Notes: generated by a model from the letters alone, not told the origin. DNA of 34,122 nucleotides from Parabacteroides sp. (GCA_022775005.1 JALFJR010000093.1:1-34122); one strand, 5' to 3'. Positions 8,414 through 17,178 are shown, counted from the stretch's first letter. Numbers and translations: made by a program.

Positions 8414-9557
8414 GACAACAGGATCCGTATTGTTTCCTATCCTCTTTGGTTTCTTTGTGATGGGATTTGTGGATGTCGTGGGTATCGCCACCAACTACGT
8501 GAAGCAGGACTTTGCACTCTCCGACACGTTGGCGAACCTGCTGCCCATGATGGTATTCCTCTGGTTCGCTCTCTTCTCCATCCCCGCCGGTATTTGGATG
8601 GGACGCTGGGGACGGCGTAATACGGTGTTAGTGTCTTTAGGAATTACCTGGGTAGCTATGGACTTGCCTTTGTTGGCCTACCGCTTTGATTGCCTGTTGA
8701 TTGCCTTTGCCCTGTTGGGCATTGGCAACACGATCCTGCAAGTCTCTTTGAATCCCATGGTAGCGGCGGTCGTGCGGCCGGACAGGGTCACCAGTGTGTT
8801 GACCGCCGGTCAGTTTCTTAAGGCGATAGCCTCTTTCTTGGGACCGATTTTGGCCGCTTTCACAGCTCTTTATATGGGGGACTGGCGTTGGATTTTCCCC
8901 GTCTATGCGCTGACAACCCTGTTGGCAATGGCATGGGTAACTTGGAGTATTCCCAATGACAAGCAGCCGGAGGGACAAAGCTCTAATTTTGCCTCTACCT
9001 GTTCGCTCTGTCGGAACAGGGTGGTGCTGATGCTGTTGATCGGTATCGTCTGCATCGTGGGCATCGACGTGGGATTGAATACCTCTATCCCGAAGTTGTT
9101 GATGGAGCGTTTGGCAATGCCTTTGGAGGAGGCGGGATTAGGTAGCAGCCTCTATTTTGCGGCGCGCACGGCTGGTTCCTTCTTGGGGGCGATCGTGCTG
9201 GCCCATTGCGCCTCTCGCCAGTTCTTGCGTGTCAGCATGGCGGTTGCGTTAGTGGCTTTTGCTGGTTTCCTGATGGCAGACAGCTTCATGGCACTCGCCG
9301 TGCTGATCGTCTGTATCGGGTTGGCCTGTTCGAATGTCTTCTCGATCCTTTTTGGCTTTGCCTTGGCGGAGGTGCCGACGAGACAGAACGAGGTATCTGC
9401 CCTGATGATCATGGGCGTATCGGGCGGTGCGCTGTTGACCCCTCTGATGGGCCTGATGGCCGATGCGTTCGGGCAGGAGGCGGCTTTCGGCTTGTTAGGG
9501 GTTTGTTTGGTATATATTGGATGGATAGCTATTAAAAATAAAAACAGGATAAAATGA
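8397..9557 (+). CDS. MFS sugar transporter (mannose uptake inferred)
   Basis: Major facilitator superfamily permease, 386 residues with about 12 hydrophobic segments. FFVMGFVDVVGIATNYVKQDF in TM1 and the loop motif GIWMGRWGRRNTVL after TM2 resemble FucP-like sugar:proton symporters. It overlaps the GH92 gene by 17 bp at its 5' end and the GH38 gene by 4 bp at its 3' end. ATG codons at 8397 and 8403 are both possible starts, with AAGG six bases before the second. Placed between two periplasmic mannosidases and downstream of a cytoplasmic kinase and isomerase, it most likely imports free mannose. Substrate is inferred. Confidence 0.87.
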   Translation: MTMRSKTTGSVLFPILFGFFVMGFVDVVGIATNYVKQDFALSDTLANLLPMMVFLWFALFSIPAGIWMGRWGRRNTVLVSLGITWVAMDLPLLAYRFDCLLIAFALLGIGNTILQVSLNPMVAAVVRPDRVTSVLTAGQFLKAIASFLGPILAAFTALYMGDWRWIFPVYALTTLLAMAWVTWSIPNDKQPEGQSSNFASTCSLCRNRVVLMLLIGIVCIVGIDVGLNTSIPKLLMERLAMPLEEAGLGSSLYFAARTAGSFLGAIVLAHCASRQFLRVSMAVALVAFAGFLMADSFMALAVLIVCIGLACSNVFSILFGFALAEVPTRQNEVSALMIMGVSGGALLTPLMGLMADAFGQEAAFGLLGVCLVYIGWIAIKNKNRIK

Positions 9558-12448
9558 TGCGAAAAGGTAAGTTTTTAGTGGTGGGGTTGGCTCTTCTCAT
9601 GGGGATAGGGTCAGCTTTTGGAGCAGGCCTCTCGGACGTGAAAAGTCGTGTGCTGCCTGCGGTGTATAAATCGAGTGGGGGATTGACTCAGAAGGTCGAG
9701 GTCTCGGTGAAGCACGAGGGGAATCCCGTGTCGCTGACGATTCAGTTGGGAGATCAACGTCAGAAAGAACGGTTGCAGCCGGGCGAAAACACCTTCTATG
9801 TGGAGGTGCCGGCGGTGGAGAGTGCGAAGGCATTACCCTTGACATTGACTGCCGGGAAGGAGCAGCAACAGGCGACTGTACAATTGACTCCCGTGCGACA
9901 TTGGCAGGTGAATTTCGTGCAACATACGCATACCGACATCGGCTATACCCGCTCGCAGATGGAGATCTTGCAGGAGCAGTTGCGCTACATCGACTATGCG
10001 TTGGACTATTGCGACTTGACGGACGATTATCCTGAGGCGGCTCAATTTCGCTGGACCTGTGAGACGGCCTGGGCGGTCAGCGAGTATTTGAAATGCCGCC
10101 CTGCGGCACAGATCGAGCGCCTGAAGCAACGGGTGAAGGAGGGACGTATTGAATTGGCGACCATGTACCTCAACTTCGATGAGCTGCCCGACGAGCAGAC
10201 CTTGGCTGTTTCGTTGGCTCCCTTGAAGCAGTTCCGCGACTTGGGTATGCGGGCGGAGTTGGCGATGCAAGACGACGTGAACGGTATTGGCTGGTGCTTC
10301 AGCGAGTTTTTTGCCGATGCGGGCGTGAAGTATGTCAATATGGGTACGCATGGCCATCGTGCCTTGATCTGTTTCGATCAGCCCACCCTCTTCTGGTGGC
10401 AATCACCCTCTGGAAAGAAGGTGTTGACCTATCGGGCGGAGCATTACCACTATGGTAATTTCTTGGGTATTGAGAAGGATGATTTTGAGAGCTTCGAGCA
10501 GAAGGTACTCAACTACCTCGGCGAACTGGAGGCGAGACGCTATCCGTATGACATCTGCGCTTTGCAACATTCGGGTTATCTAACGGATAATGCGCCCCCT
10601 TCGACCAAGAGTTGTGAGATGGTGCGCCGATGGAACGAGAAATATGCTTGGCCGCAGCTGCGCTCGGCGGTAGCGACCGAGTTCTTTAAGACCGTGGAGA
10701 AGGACTATGCCGACCAGATCCAGACTATCCGTGGCGCATGGCCCGATTGGTGGACCGATGGCTTCGGCTCTGGTGCCCGTGAGGCAGCGGTTTCCCGTGT
10801 GACCCACTCTGACATCATCGCTAACCAAGCGGGATTGGCCTTTGCGCAGATGTTAGGTGCCAAGTTGCCGGAGAAGACGCAAGAGCAGATTGATGCCGCT
10901 AACAAGGCATTGCTCTTCTATGACGAGCATACCTTTGGGTATAGCGAGAGCGTGCGTGATGCTTATGGTTTGGAGACTTGGGAGCAGCGTTCGTTGAAGC
11001 AATCCTACGCTTGGGAGGCTTATCGTCATGTCGGTCTATTAGGAGAGACTACGATGGGTCTATTGCAGACTTTCACGCCGAAGGCGGATTGTCCCTCGAT
11101 CGTAGTCTATAACACGTTGAACTGGAGTTATAGCGGATTGGCGAAAGCCTACATCGACCATCAGATCCTGCCGAGAAACAAAGCCTTTGAGATCGTGGAC
11201 GCACAGGGTAATCCTGTGCCGGCACAGCCGGGCGAGGTGCGCTCTGACGGTACCTACTGGAACATCTATGCCAAGGATGTGCCTGCTTTGGGCTTCACCC
11301 GCTATTATATAAAGGTAAAGGACGCACCACGTCCTGAGATCGTCAGTGCCGATAAGCTGGCCGACAAGCATGTGGAGAACAACTGGTATGCCATCGACTT
11401 CAACCCCTCGAAGGGTACAATCAAGCAGCTCTACGACAAAGAGCTGGGCAAGAACCTGCTGAGCGAGCAGCCGGAGTGGGAGATGGGCGAGTTCATCTAT
11501 GAGATCATCGACAGCCGTCGCCCCATGGAGCTCTACAAGGCCCCCCAGTTCCTGCGTCGTCGCCCGGAGAAGATGCGTTTCGAGCGTTACGAGCAGGGAG
11601 CCATCTGGGACACCTACCGTTTCCGTGGCGAGACCGTGGCTGGCCGTGAGCCAGACAACCTGATGGTGGAGTTCCGGGTTTATAAGGTGGAGAAGAAGAT
11701 CGAGGTGGTTTATCGCCTGCGCAAGAAGGCGGTGACCGATCCAGAGGCGGTCTATGTGGCTTTCCCCTATGAGGTGGCACAGGGAAAGATTCATTTGGAT
11801 GTGCCGGGTGGTACGATCGAGGCTGGTGTGGATCAGATCAAGGGTTCGTCTAACGATTGGTACACCGTGCAGAACTTTGCGACAGCTTGCAATGGGGAGT
11901 CACAAATCGTGATGGGTAGCCAGGAGATTCCCTTGATGCAGTTTGGTGCGATCAATACCGGCCGTTATGAGGCAGGCGCTGTTCCTCAGAGCACGCACAT
12001 GTATTCTTGGCCGATGAACAACTATTGGGTGACCAATTTCAATGCCGATCAGATGGGTGCGATCCAGTGGAGCTACTTCATCAACTCCTCGGCAGACAAC
12101 TCCATCGCCTATGCGACCCGTTTCGCTTGGTCGAACCGTATTCCCTTCTTGACCCGTGTGTTGCCTGCCGGGCATGATGCGGAGAAGTTGACAGAGACCT
12201 CGGTTTCGCTGTTTCGCATCGTACCGGAGAATCTGTTGTTGGTCAACATGCGCCCCGTGGAGGGTGAGAACGCCGTGATGCTCCAACTGCGTGAGATCGG
12301 TGGTCAGGCCGCACGCTTCGCCGTGGAGCCGGGCAAGGTCGCTCCAAAGCAGCTGCAGGCTTGTGATGTGGTCGGTTCTCCGATTGGCGACGCCTCCGCC
12401 CTCGAATTCAAGCCGTGGGAGAACAAGTTTATCAAGGTGACCTATTAA
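9554..12448 (+). CDS. Secreted GH38 alpha-mannosidase
   Basis: Glycoside hydrolase family 38, a retaining zinc alpha-mannosidase. 964 residues with a signal peptide (GKFLVVGLALLMGIGSAFG). A beta-sandwich-like stretch occupies residues ~25-110. The catalytic domain starts with FVQHTHTDIGYT; His126 and Asp128 correspond to the zinc ligands in the HxHxDxGW motif of GH38. AMQDDVNGIGW contains Asp240, 112 residues after Asp128, the separation I recall between zinc-ligand and nucleophile Asp in Golgi mannosidase II. The long C-terminal half is the GH38 beta domain (FRGETVAGREPDNLMVEFRVY). ATG codons at 9554 and 9557 are both usable. Last gene of the mannose operon; a strong terminator follows. It probably completes trimming of manno-oligosaccharides in the periplasm. 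Confidence 0.9.
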   Translation: MMRKGKFLVVGLALLMGIGSAFGAGLSDVKSRVLPAVYKSSGGLTQKVEVSVKHEGNPVSLTIQLGDQRQKERLQPGENTFYVEVPAVESAKALPLTLTAGKEQQQATVQLTPVRHWQVNFVQHTHTDIGYTRSQMEILQEQLRYIDYALDYCDLTDDYPEAAQFRWTCETAWAVSEYLKCRPAAQIERLKQRVKEGRIELATMYLNFDELPDEQTLAVSLAPLKQFRDLGMRAELAMQDDVNGIGWCFSEFFADAGVKYVNMGTHGHRALICFDQPTLFWWQSPSGKKVLTYRAEHYHYGNFLGIEKDDFESFEQKVLNYLGELEARRYPYDICALQHSGYLTDNAPPSTKSCEMVRRWNEKYAWPQLRSAVATEFFKTVEKDYADQIQTIRGAWPDWWTDGFGSGAREAAVSRVTHSDIIANQAGLAFAQMLGAKLPEKTQEQIDAANKALLFYDEHTFGYSESVRDAYGLETWEQRSLKQSYAWEAYRHVGLLGETTMGLLQTFTPKADCPSIVVYNTLNWSYSGLAKAYIDHQILPRNKAFEIVDAQGNPVPAQPGEVRSDGTYWNIYAKDVPALGFTRYYIKVKDAPRPEIVSADKLADKHVENNWYAIDFNPSKGTIKQLYDKELGKNLLSEQPEWEMGEFIYEIIDSRRPMELYKAPQFLRRRPEKMRFERYEQGAIWDTYRFRGETVAGREPDNLMVEFRVYKVEKKIEVVYRLRKKAVTDPEAVYVAFPYEVAQGKIHLDVPGGTIEAGVDQIKGSSNDWYTVQNFATACNGESQIVMGSQEIPLMQFGAINTGRYEAGAVPQSTHMYSWPMNNYWVTNFNADQMGAIQWSYFINSSADNSIAYATRFAWSNRIPFLTRVLPAGHDAEKLTETSVSLFRIVPENLLLVNMRPVEGENAVMLQLREIGGQAARFAVEPGKVAPKQLQACDVVGSPIGDASALEFKPWENKFIKVTY

Positions 12449-12477
12449 GCGCACTATTCATATCTTTTTTGTCAGCA

Positions 12478-12523
12478 CCGCAAAGCGAGAGGTAGGAACC
12501 TGCTATCGCTTTGCGGGTTTTTT
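12478..12523 (+). terminator. Terminator of the mannose operon
   Basis: CCGCAAAGCGA pairs perfectly with TCGCTTTGCGG (11 bp) and is followed by a run of T. It begins 30 bp after the GH38 stop. Confidence 0.88.
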
Positions 12524-12541
12524 GTATGCGGGCTGAAAGGC

Positions 12542-13491
12542 GAGCTGAACAACATCAATAACATCAGTATGCTCAAACCCTATGCCACTATCTGTGGCAT
12601 CACCGAGGAGGAGATGCTGACGCAGATGTCCGGTCACATCGATCAGATGGCTCAGGCGTTAGGTTGCACACGAGAGGAGACAATTGCGAAATTAAAACAG
12701 AGGTATGACGGCTATCATTTCACTTGGCCTTCGCCTGATATTTATAATCCTTTCAGCCTGCTCAATGCGTTTGACAATGAAGAGATCAATGATTACTGGT
12801 TCGGCAGCGGCACGCCGACTTACCTAATCGAAATGATGCGGAAGTTTCATACTTTGCCCACGGAGATCGGTAGGCAAGATTGTCTTGCCTCTGAGTTTGA
12901 TGCCCCAACGGAGCGCATGAATAGTATTGTGCCTTTGCTCTATCAGAGCGGTTATATTACGATCAAGGAGGGTGATCCGCTGTTCCAAACTTATTCGTTA
13001 GACATTCCAATCAAGAGGTTCGCATTGGATTGATGAAAAGTCTGTTGTCGAATTATGTAATGCCCGACACAGTGGCGCCTTTGCAGTTAATCGTGCGCTT
13101 TTCCAGAGCCTTGTTACAGGATAAGATGGACGATGCCCTGCGACTGCTGCAAACCTTCTTGAGTACTGTCCCCTATACTGATAATATAAAAGATTCGGAG
13201 GGGCATTACCTGCAGATGCTCTATGTGATCTTCTCGCTCTTCGGGATGTATGTGGATGTGGAGGTGCGCACACCGGTTGGCCGGCTGGATATGGTGATGC
13301 GAACGACCACGACCCTCTATGTCGTAGAACTGAAGTTGAACCAGAGCGCCGAGGCAGCGATGCACCAAATCGACTTGAAGCAATATCCGGAGCGTTTCCG
13401 ACTCACGGGTCTTCCCATCGTGAAGGTAGGTATTAACTTCGACAGCGAGCGGCACACCCTGCGGGACTGGACGATCGAGGCGACTCAGTGA
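12542..13491 (+). pseudogene. Broken AAA-ATPase/PD-(D/E)XK nuclease-like protein (5' truncated, frameshifted)
   Basis: Remnant of the large Bacteroidetes family with an N-terminal AAA-ATPase-like domain and a C-terminal PD-(D/E)XK nuclease-like domain. Homologous-looking sequence starts abruptly at GELNNINNISM; the Walker-bearing N-terminal part is missing. The first frame ends at 13033 with SLDIPIKRFALD; the second starts at 13030 with MKSLLSNYVMPD. One extra A in CCAATCAAG near 13010 would restore IPNQEVRIGLMKS across the junction, so a single-base deletion caused the break. The C-terminal part keeps VEVRTPVGRLDMVM and VVELKLNQSAEAAMHQI, the nuclease-fold D...ExK signature. The function of intact family members is not established to my knowledge. 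The left boundary is approximate. Confidence 0.8.
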
Positions 13492-13544
13492 TTCATTTTG
13501 CGTTGATCAAGTAGAGGTTACAAGTGCTCAATTTTGTTGTTGAA

Positions 13545-13709
13545 CTAATCTTCACCGAATAGCTCCGCATAGACCTCGTGACCATTGCCGAGTATGTCGT
13601 GATTCCCAATCAGCCCAACATAGGGCACACGAAGTTGATTCAGTCGTTCGACGGCCCACTCAAACTCTTTGGTCATGCCGAACTCGGTGTAGTCTCCGCC
13701 ATGAATCTT
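13545..13709 (-). pseudogene. Metallophosphoesterase fragment
   Basis: Minus-strand frame of 54 residues ending at TAG (13547-13545). It contains HGGDYTEFGMTKEFEWA and VPYVGLIGNHD, the GD...GNHD core of calcineurin-type metallophosphoesterases, followed by an early stop after ELFGED. The N-terminal DxH motif and the C-terminal GHxH region are both missing, so the piece cannot encode a working enzyme. No start codon fits the frame. It adjoins another remnant on the same strand. Confidence 0.65.
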
Positions 13710-13716
13710 TTTAGGA

Positions 13717-14001
13717 TTAGAATGAATGCGTTATCGTCATGCGAACACCACCCTTCTGGATATTCGAGTGCTCCAGATAGGTCAGTCGCCAGACGTAGTC
13801 GATGCGAAGGAATTTGAAAATGTTTTCGATACCGACGCTCGCCTCCTCCGGCCGTTGGCTTTCCCAGAAGGCTTCGCTTTGCTGGTGGGCGCCTTGCAGG
13901 GTGATCGTAGGGGCCTTCTCGGCGAAGGCTTTCTCTGCCTCCTCGCCGGGCGGGTTGAAGGAGTGGTTGCGATACATGTTAAAGCGGCGCAAAAATAGCA
14001 C
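13717..14001 (-). pseudogene. Decayed C-terminal fragment, possibly of a DUF5686-like outer-membrane protein
   Basis: Open minus-strand frame of about 94 residues (GTG at its 5' end; open for 17 more codons upstream to a TAA). The last part, VGIENIFKFLRIDYVWRLTYLEHSNIQKGGVRMTI, looks like the final beta strands of an outer-membrane barrel such as DUF5686 proteins. The preceding EAFWESQRPEEA resembles a segment that lies hundreds of residues earlier in that family, which suggests a large in-frame internal deletion. Family assignment is from memory and uncertain. It could alternatively be a short expressed protein, though no signal peptide or good ribosome-binding site is visible. Confidence 0.45.
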
Positions 14002-14121
14002 GCAGTGTCGGCTGGGCAGTGTCCCGAAAGTTTTCAGAAATGTCCGTTTTTCTTATGATTAGCCTAAACGGAAAACAAAGAAGATAGATAGGACAGTCTT
14101 AGTAGATTACGATCATAAAAT

Positions 14122-14162
14122 AACCGCATAGCGAGATGGTGGTTCTGCATCGCTATGCGGTT
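14122..14162 (-). terminator. Terminator of the xpt-pbuX operon
   Basis: AACCGCATAGCGA and TCGCTATGCGGTT pair perfectly over 13 bp with a 15-base loop. On the minus strand the hairpin is 30 bp after the permease stop and is followed by ATTTTATG, a weak U-tract. Confidence 0.7.
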
Positions 14163-14192
14163 GATAAAGGGTTGTCGAGATATCTTTTGTAT

Positions 14193-15491
14193 TTAGTGCT
14201 CCGCTTCTTTCTCCTTAGGTAGCACAAGGTTGAGGATCACAGCGAGGAGGAAGACAACCGCTACGCAATTCTCAGCGAAGACCGTCTGTACGATTTGCGG
14301 GAAGATGGAGAACAACTGTGTGACAGAGGTGAATCCCAGCCCTACGCTCAGCGAGAGGCTTACGATGATCATGTTGCGCTGAGAGAAACCACAACGAGCC
14401 ATCATCTGGAAACCGGCGAATAGGATGCTGCCGAACATCATGATCGTACAACCGCCCAATACCGCCTGCGGAATGGTAGCCAAGAGGTTACCCACAAAGG
14501 GAAACAAACCGCCCAAGATCAAGATGCAAGCTCCCGTAGCGATGGCGAAACGATTCACCACCTTCGTCATGGCCGACAAACCGACATTCTGCGAGAAGGA
14601 GGTAATCGGCGTGCACCCGAACAGCCCAGCGATCACACTCACGAAACCATCACAGGCCACAGAGGCACCCATCTCTTTTTTATGCACGCCTCTTCCTAAC
14701 GCTCCTGAGCAAATGGCAGAGGTATCACCAATGGTCTCTGTCGCCGAAACCAAATAGACACAGACAATAGCTAAGATCGTATCTAAATGAAACTCGGGCG
14801 TGAAGGGCAGCAGGGTCGGAAGGGCCGCAATTGATACGCCGCTCAATCCTGAGAAATCGACCATGCCCATACACAAGGCTAAGAGATACCCCACTATCAA
14901 TCCGATCAATACGGATAGGGAGCGAACCATCGGATGGTTGACTAACTGGGCGACCAAGCAGGTCAGCAACGTGACGGTTCCGACCACCCAATTCTGCCAG
15001 CTGCCGAAATCAGCCGCACCCTGTCCACCGGCGAAGCTGTTCGCTCCGATCGGCAGCAGCGAGAAGCCGATGGCGGTCACCACCGTGGCGGCTACGATGT
15101 GCGGAATCAATTTCGTCCATTTATCCGGGAAAAGCCCTAAGCAACCCTCCACGACACCACCTACGATAACGGCTCCCATCAAGGTACCCATCCCTTTGGT
15201 GGTAGCGATGCCAATGGCCAACGAGAGGAAGGTAAACGAGATACCCATCACGATCGGTAGGCGGGAGCCGATGCGCCAGATCGGATAAAGTTGGACCAAG
15301 GTGCCGATACCGGCGATGATCATGCAGTTTTGGATCAAGGCCGCGCTGATACTCTTGTCTAACCCGACTACCCCCGCAAGGATCATGATCGGGGTGATGT
15401 TGGCCACGAACATCGCCAATACATGCTGCAAGCCGAAGGGCACAGCCTTCGCGAGAGGCACTCGGCCGTCTAATTCATATACGCTACTCAT
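14193..15491 (-). CDS. pbuX: Xanthine/uracil permease, NCS2 family
   Basis: Nucleobase:cation symporter-2 protein, 432 residues and strongly hydrophobic (about 14 segments), in the inner membrane. Visible NCS2 features: FGLQHVLAMFVANITP near the N-terminus, VSATETIGD in the substrate region, and the family signature QNVGLSAMTK (Q-N-x-G-x-x-x-x-T-K). It lies 17 bp after xpt on the same strand, and the xpt-pbuX pairing supports xanthine as substrate. Uric acid or another purine cannot be excluded from sequence alone. Confidence 0.88.
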   Translation of the reverse strand: MSSVYELDGRVPLAKAVPFGLQHVLAMFVANITPIMILAGVVGLDKSISAALIQNCMIIAGIGTLVQLYPIWRIGSRLPIVMGISFTFLSLAIGIATTKGMGTLMGAVIVGGVVEGCLGLFPDKWTKLIPHIVAATVVTAIGFSLLPIGANSFAGGQGAADFGSWQNWVVGTVTLLTCLVAQLVNHPMVRSLSVLIGLIVGYLLALCMGMVDFSGLSGVSIAALPTLLPFTPEFHLDTILAIVCVYLVSATETIGDTSAICSGALGRGVHKKEMGASVACDGFVSVIAGLFGCTPITSFSQNVGLSAMTKVVNRFAIATGACILILGGLFPFVGNLLATIPQAVLGGCTIMMFGSILFAGFQMMARCGFSQRNMIIVSLSLSVGLGFTSVTQLFSIFPQIVQTVFAENCVAVVFLLAVILNLVLPKEKEAEH

Positions 15492-15508
15492 GGTATTTCC
15501 CTCCTCCT

Positions 15509-16117
15509 TTAGGCTTTCTGTTTCAATGTTTGAGCGGGTTGCCCACGGAACACGATCGTCTGTGTAGCATAATCCATCGACTCCAAGATGGCGATCGACT
15601 CTAACTGATAGCCCGCCTCACGGAGCAATCGACCTCCCTGCTGTTGGCCCTTCTCGATGGCGATGCCGATACCCACCACCTCGCCGCCTGCCTGATGCAC
15701 GATGTCGATCAATGCTTTGGAAGCCTGACCGTCGGCCAAGAAGTCATCCACGATCAACACCTTGTCTTCAGCGGTCAGATAAGGACGCGACACGAAGACA
15801 TTGTTCATCTTCTTGTGGGTGAACGAATAGGCCTGCGCCACATACTTGTCGTCAGTGCTGTTGGCTGTCTGTCCCTTCTTGGCGAAGACCACGGGCACGT
15901 CATACAGGTCGCCCAGCAACGCGGCGATAGCGATACCGCTGGCCTCGATGGTCAAGATCTTGTTCACCGTCTTGCCTCGGAAACGACGTTTAAACTCGAA
16001 TGCGATCTGTCGGATGATGTCCACATCAATTTGGTGATTGAGGAAGTTATCCACTTTCAGGATATTGCCCTCTTTGATCACGCCATCTTCAATAATTTTC
16101 TGCTCTAAGAAGTTCAT
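15509..16117 (-). CDS. xpt: Xanthine phosphoribosyltransferase
   Basis: Converts xanthine and PRPP to XMP in purine salvage, in the cytoplasm. 202 residues, close to Bacillus Xpt (194). The PRPP-binding motif VLIVDDFLADGQA is clear. ILTIEASGIAIAALLG and VFAKKGQTANSTDDKY are characteristic of Xpt rather than hypoxanthine or adenine transferases. First gene of a two-gene operon with the permease. The leader is short (about 35 nt from the -7 element) and shows no purine riboswitch. Confidence 0.93.
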   Translation of the reverse strand: MNFLEQKIIEDGVIKEGNILKVDNFLNHQIDVDIIRQIAFEFKRRFRGKTVNKILTIEASGIAIAALLGDLYDVPVVFAKKGQTANSTDDKYVAQAYSFTHKKMNNVFVSRPYLTAEDKVLIVDDFLADGQASKALIDIVHQAGGEVVGIGIAIEKGQQQGGRLLREAGYQLESIAILESMDYATQTIVFRGQPAQTLKQKA

Positions 16118-16156
16118 ATAAGTATCTACCTTTTAATCAAAAATAATTTTAGAACA

Positions 16157-16164
16157 CAAAGATA
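16157..16164 (-). promoter_or_regulatory. -7 element of the xpt-pbuX promoter
   Basis: Minus strand TATCTTTG matches TAnnTTTG, 39 bp before the xpt ATG. It is directly preceded by the 12-bp palindrome AACAAATTTGTT (16165-16176), a possible operator. Confidence 0.6.
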
Positions 16165-16363
16165 AACAAATTTGTTGTTTGTGGAAGTATCCAGCTGTTC
16201 TAATTCGTGAGTATCTGTGATTTCATTTGTTGGCGACAGCTTTTCCACTGCAAGTTTTTTCTTGTTGTCAGCTTGCGACGGCTTTACTACATGGTGTAGT
16301 TGAGTGCGCAATTCGCAACAAGATTTTTCATGGGCTTAGTATCTCGATCATTGAAATAATCCT

Positions 16364-16371
16364 TATTTTTG
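16364..16371 (+). promoter_or_regulatory. Probable -7 element for the 16405 lipoprotein gene
   Basis: TATTTTTG matches TAnnTTTG and ends 33 bp before the ATG. No clear -33 TTTG. Confidence 0.5.
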
Positions 16372-16404
16372 CACACAAGTCATTTGAGTTAAAAATATTC
16401 GAAT

Positions 16405-16836
16405 ATGACGAAACGATTGTATTGCATCTGTTGCAGCGTTCTCTGTCTGTTGCTGTTTCTATCCTGTCATCACGACGGGGAACAAATCAAGTTGGAGGAA
16501 GCTGTGAATTACTGTTGGGAATATGCGCAGCATCACCCAAATGGTTTTACGCTTGACATTAGCGATTATAGTGTGCCCAAAGAGGGTATAGTGGTTGCTT
16601 ATATGGAGACGCAGGATAGCTTCGGAAAGGAAGGATTGAGAGTGGCCGTACATCATTCGTTGGCGCACAATCAGATTGTGGGCGGTTGGTATAACGATGA
16701 TAACGGCAAGTATTATTTTGACAGCGATACCATATTCCAAGAGGATATGTTGCAAGAAGCCATTGAATGGGCAAAACGGAATAAGCAATATGGAATATTT
16801 ATTCTTTCGAAGAATGAATCGATCAGCATTAGGTAG
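16405..16836 (+). CDS. Small lipoprotein of unknown function
   Basis: 143 residues with a lipoprotein signal ending in LLLFLSC. I do not recognise a named domain. The mature part is mixed alpha/beta; VGGWYNDDNGKYYFDSDTIF followed by EAIEWAKRNKQYGIFILSKN resembles a C-terminal pattern (YYFDS...F.ED....AI.FA..N.Q..I..LS) that I associate with small Bacteroidales lipoproteins, without a known function. A -7 promoter element lies upstream. The YgbA-like gene follows after 27 bp and may be co-transcribed. The acidic residues just after the lipid-Cys (CHHDGEQ) leave open a cell-surface location. Confidence 0.75.
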   Translation: MTKRLYCICCSVLCLLLFLSCHHDGEQIKLEEAVNYCWEYAQHHPNGFTLDISDYSVPKEGIVVAYMETQDSFGKEGLRVAVHHSLAHNQIVGGWYNDDNGKYYFDSDTIFQEDMLQEAIEWAKRNKQYGIFILSKNESISIR

Positions 16837-16863
16837 TGATTCTATATATTGAAAGCGGTGGAA

Positions 16864-17178
16864 ATGAGACGCATAGAGGAGGAGAAGAGTGTAGTGGAGC
16901 AGATGATACGTTTGTATTGTCGGAGGAAAGAGGGCAATCGTTCGCTTTGCCCGAGTTGCCAGGAGCTGTTGGAGTACGCCCAAGGCCGGCTTGACAGTTG
17001 CCGTTATGGGGATGCGAAGCCGACTTGTAAGGTGTGTCCTATTCATTGCTACCGACTGGAGATGAAGGAGTGCATCCGTACGGTTATGCGCTGGGCGGGG
17101 CCGAGAATGATCCTGTATCATCCTGTCGCAGCCATTAAGCATTTGATGCGTGAAATGCATGGAAAGAGCATGAGATAA
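16864..17178 (+). CDS. YgbA-like protein (nitrous oxide-stimulated promoter family)
   Basis: 104 residues from the ATG at 16864; a TTG at 16849 is a less likely start. Six cysteines in CPSCQELLEYAQGRL, CRYGDAKPTCKVCPIHCY, then RTVMRWAGPRMILYHPV, match Escherichia coli YgbA and PF11756. That family is induced by nitric oxide/nitrosative stress and is probably metal-binding; its biochemical role is unsettled as far as I know. Cytoplasmic, without signal peptide. It sits between two lipoprotein genes of unknown function. Confidence 0.87.
   Translation: MRRIEEEKSVVEQMIRLYCRRKEGNRSLCPSCQELLEYAQGRLDSCRYGDAKPTCKVCPIHCYRLEMKECIRTVMRWAGPRMILYHPVAAIKHLMREMHGKSMR

Noticed and set aside
12569-13033. Intact 154-residue gene
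   Set aside because: It is the middle part of a longer family protein; the C-terminal domain continues in another frame and the N-terminal domain is missing.
16118-16156. Possible purine riboswitch in front of xpt
   Set aside because: The leader is only about 35 nt and lacks the conserved purine aptamer loops.
16126-16311. 61-codon minus-strand frame upstream of xpt
   Set aside because: It contains the xpt promoter element and has no recognisable features.
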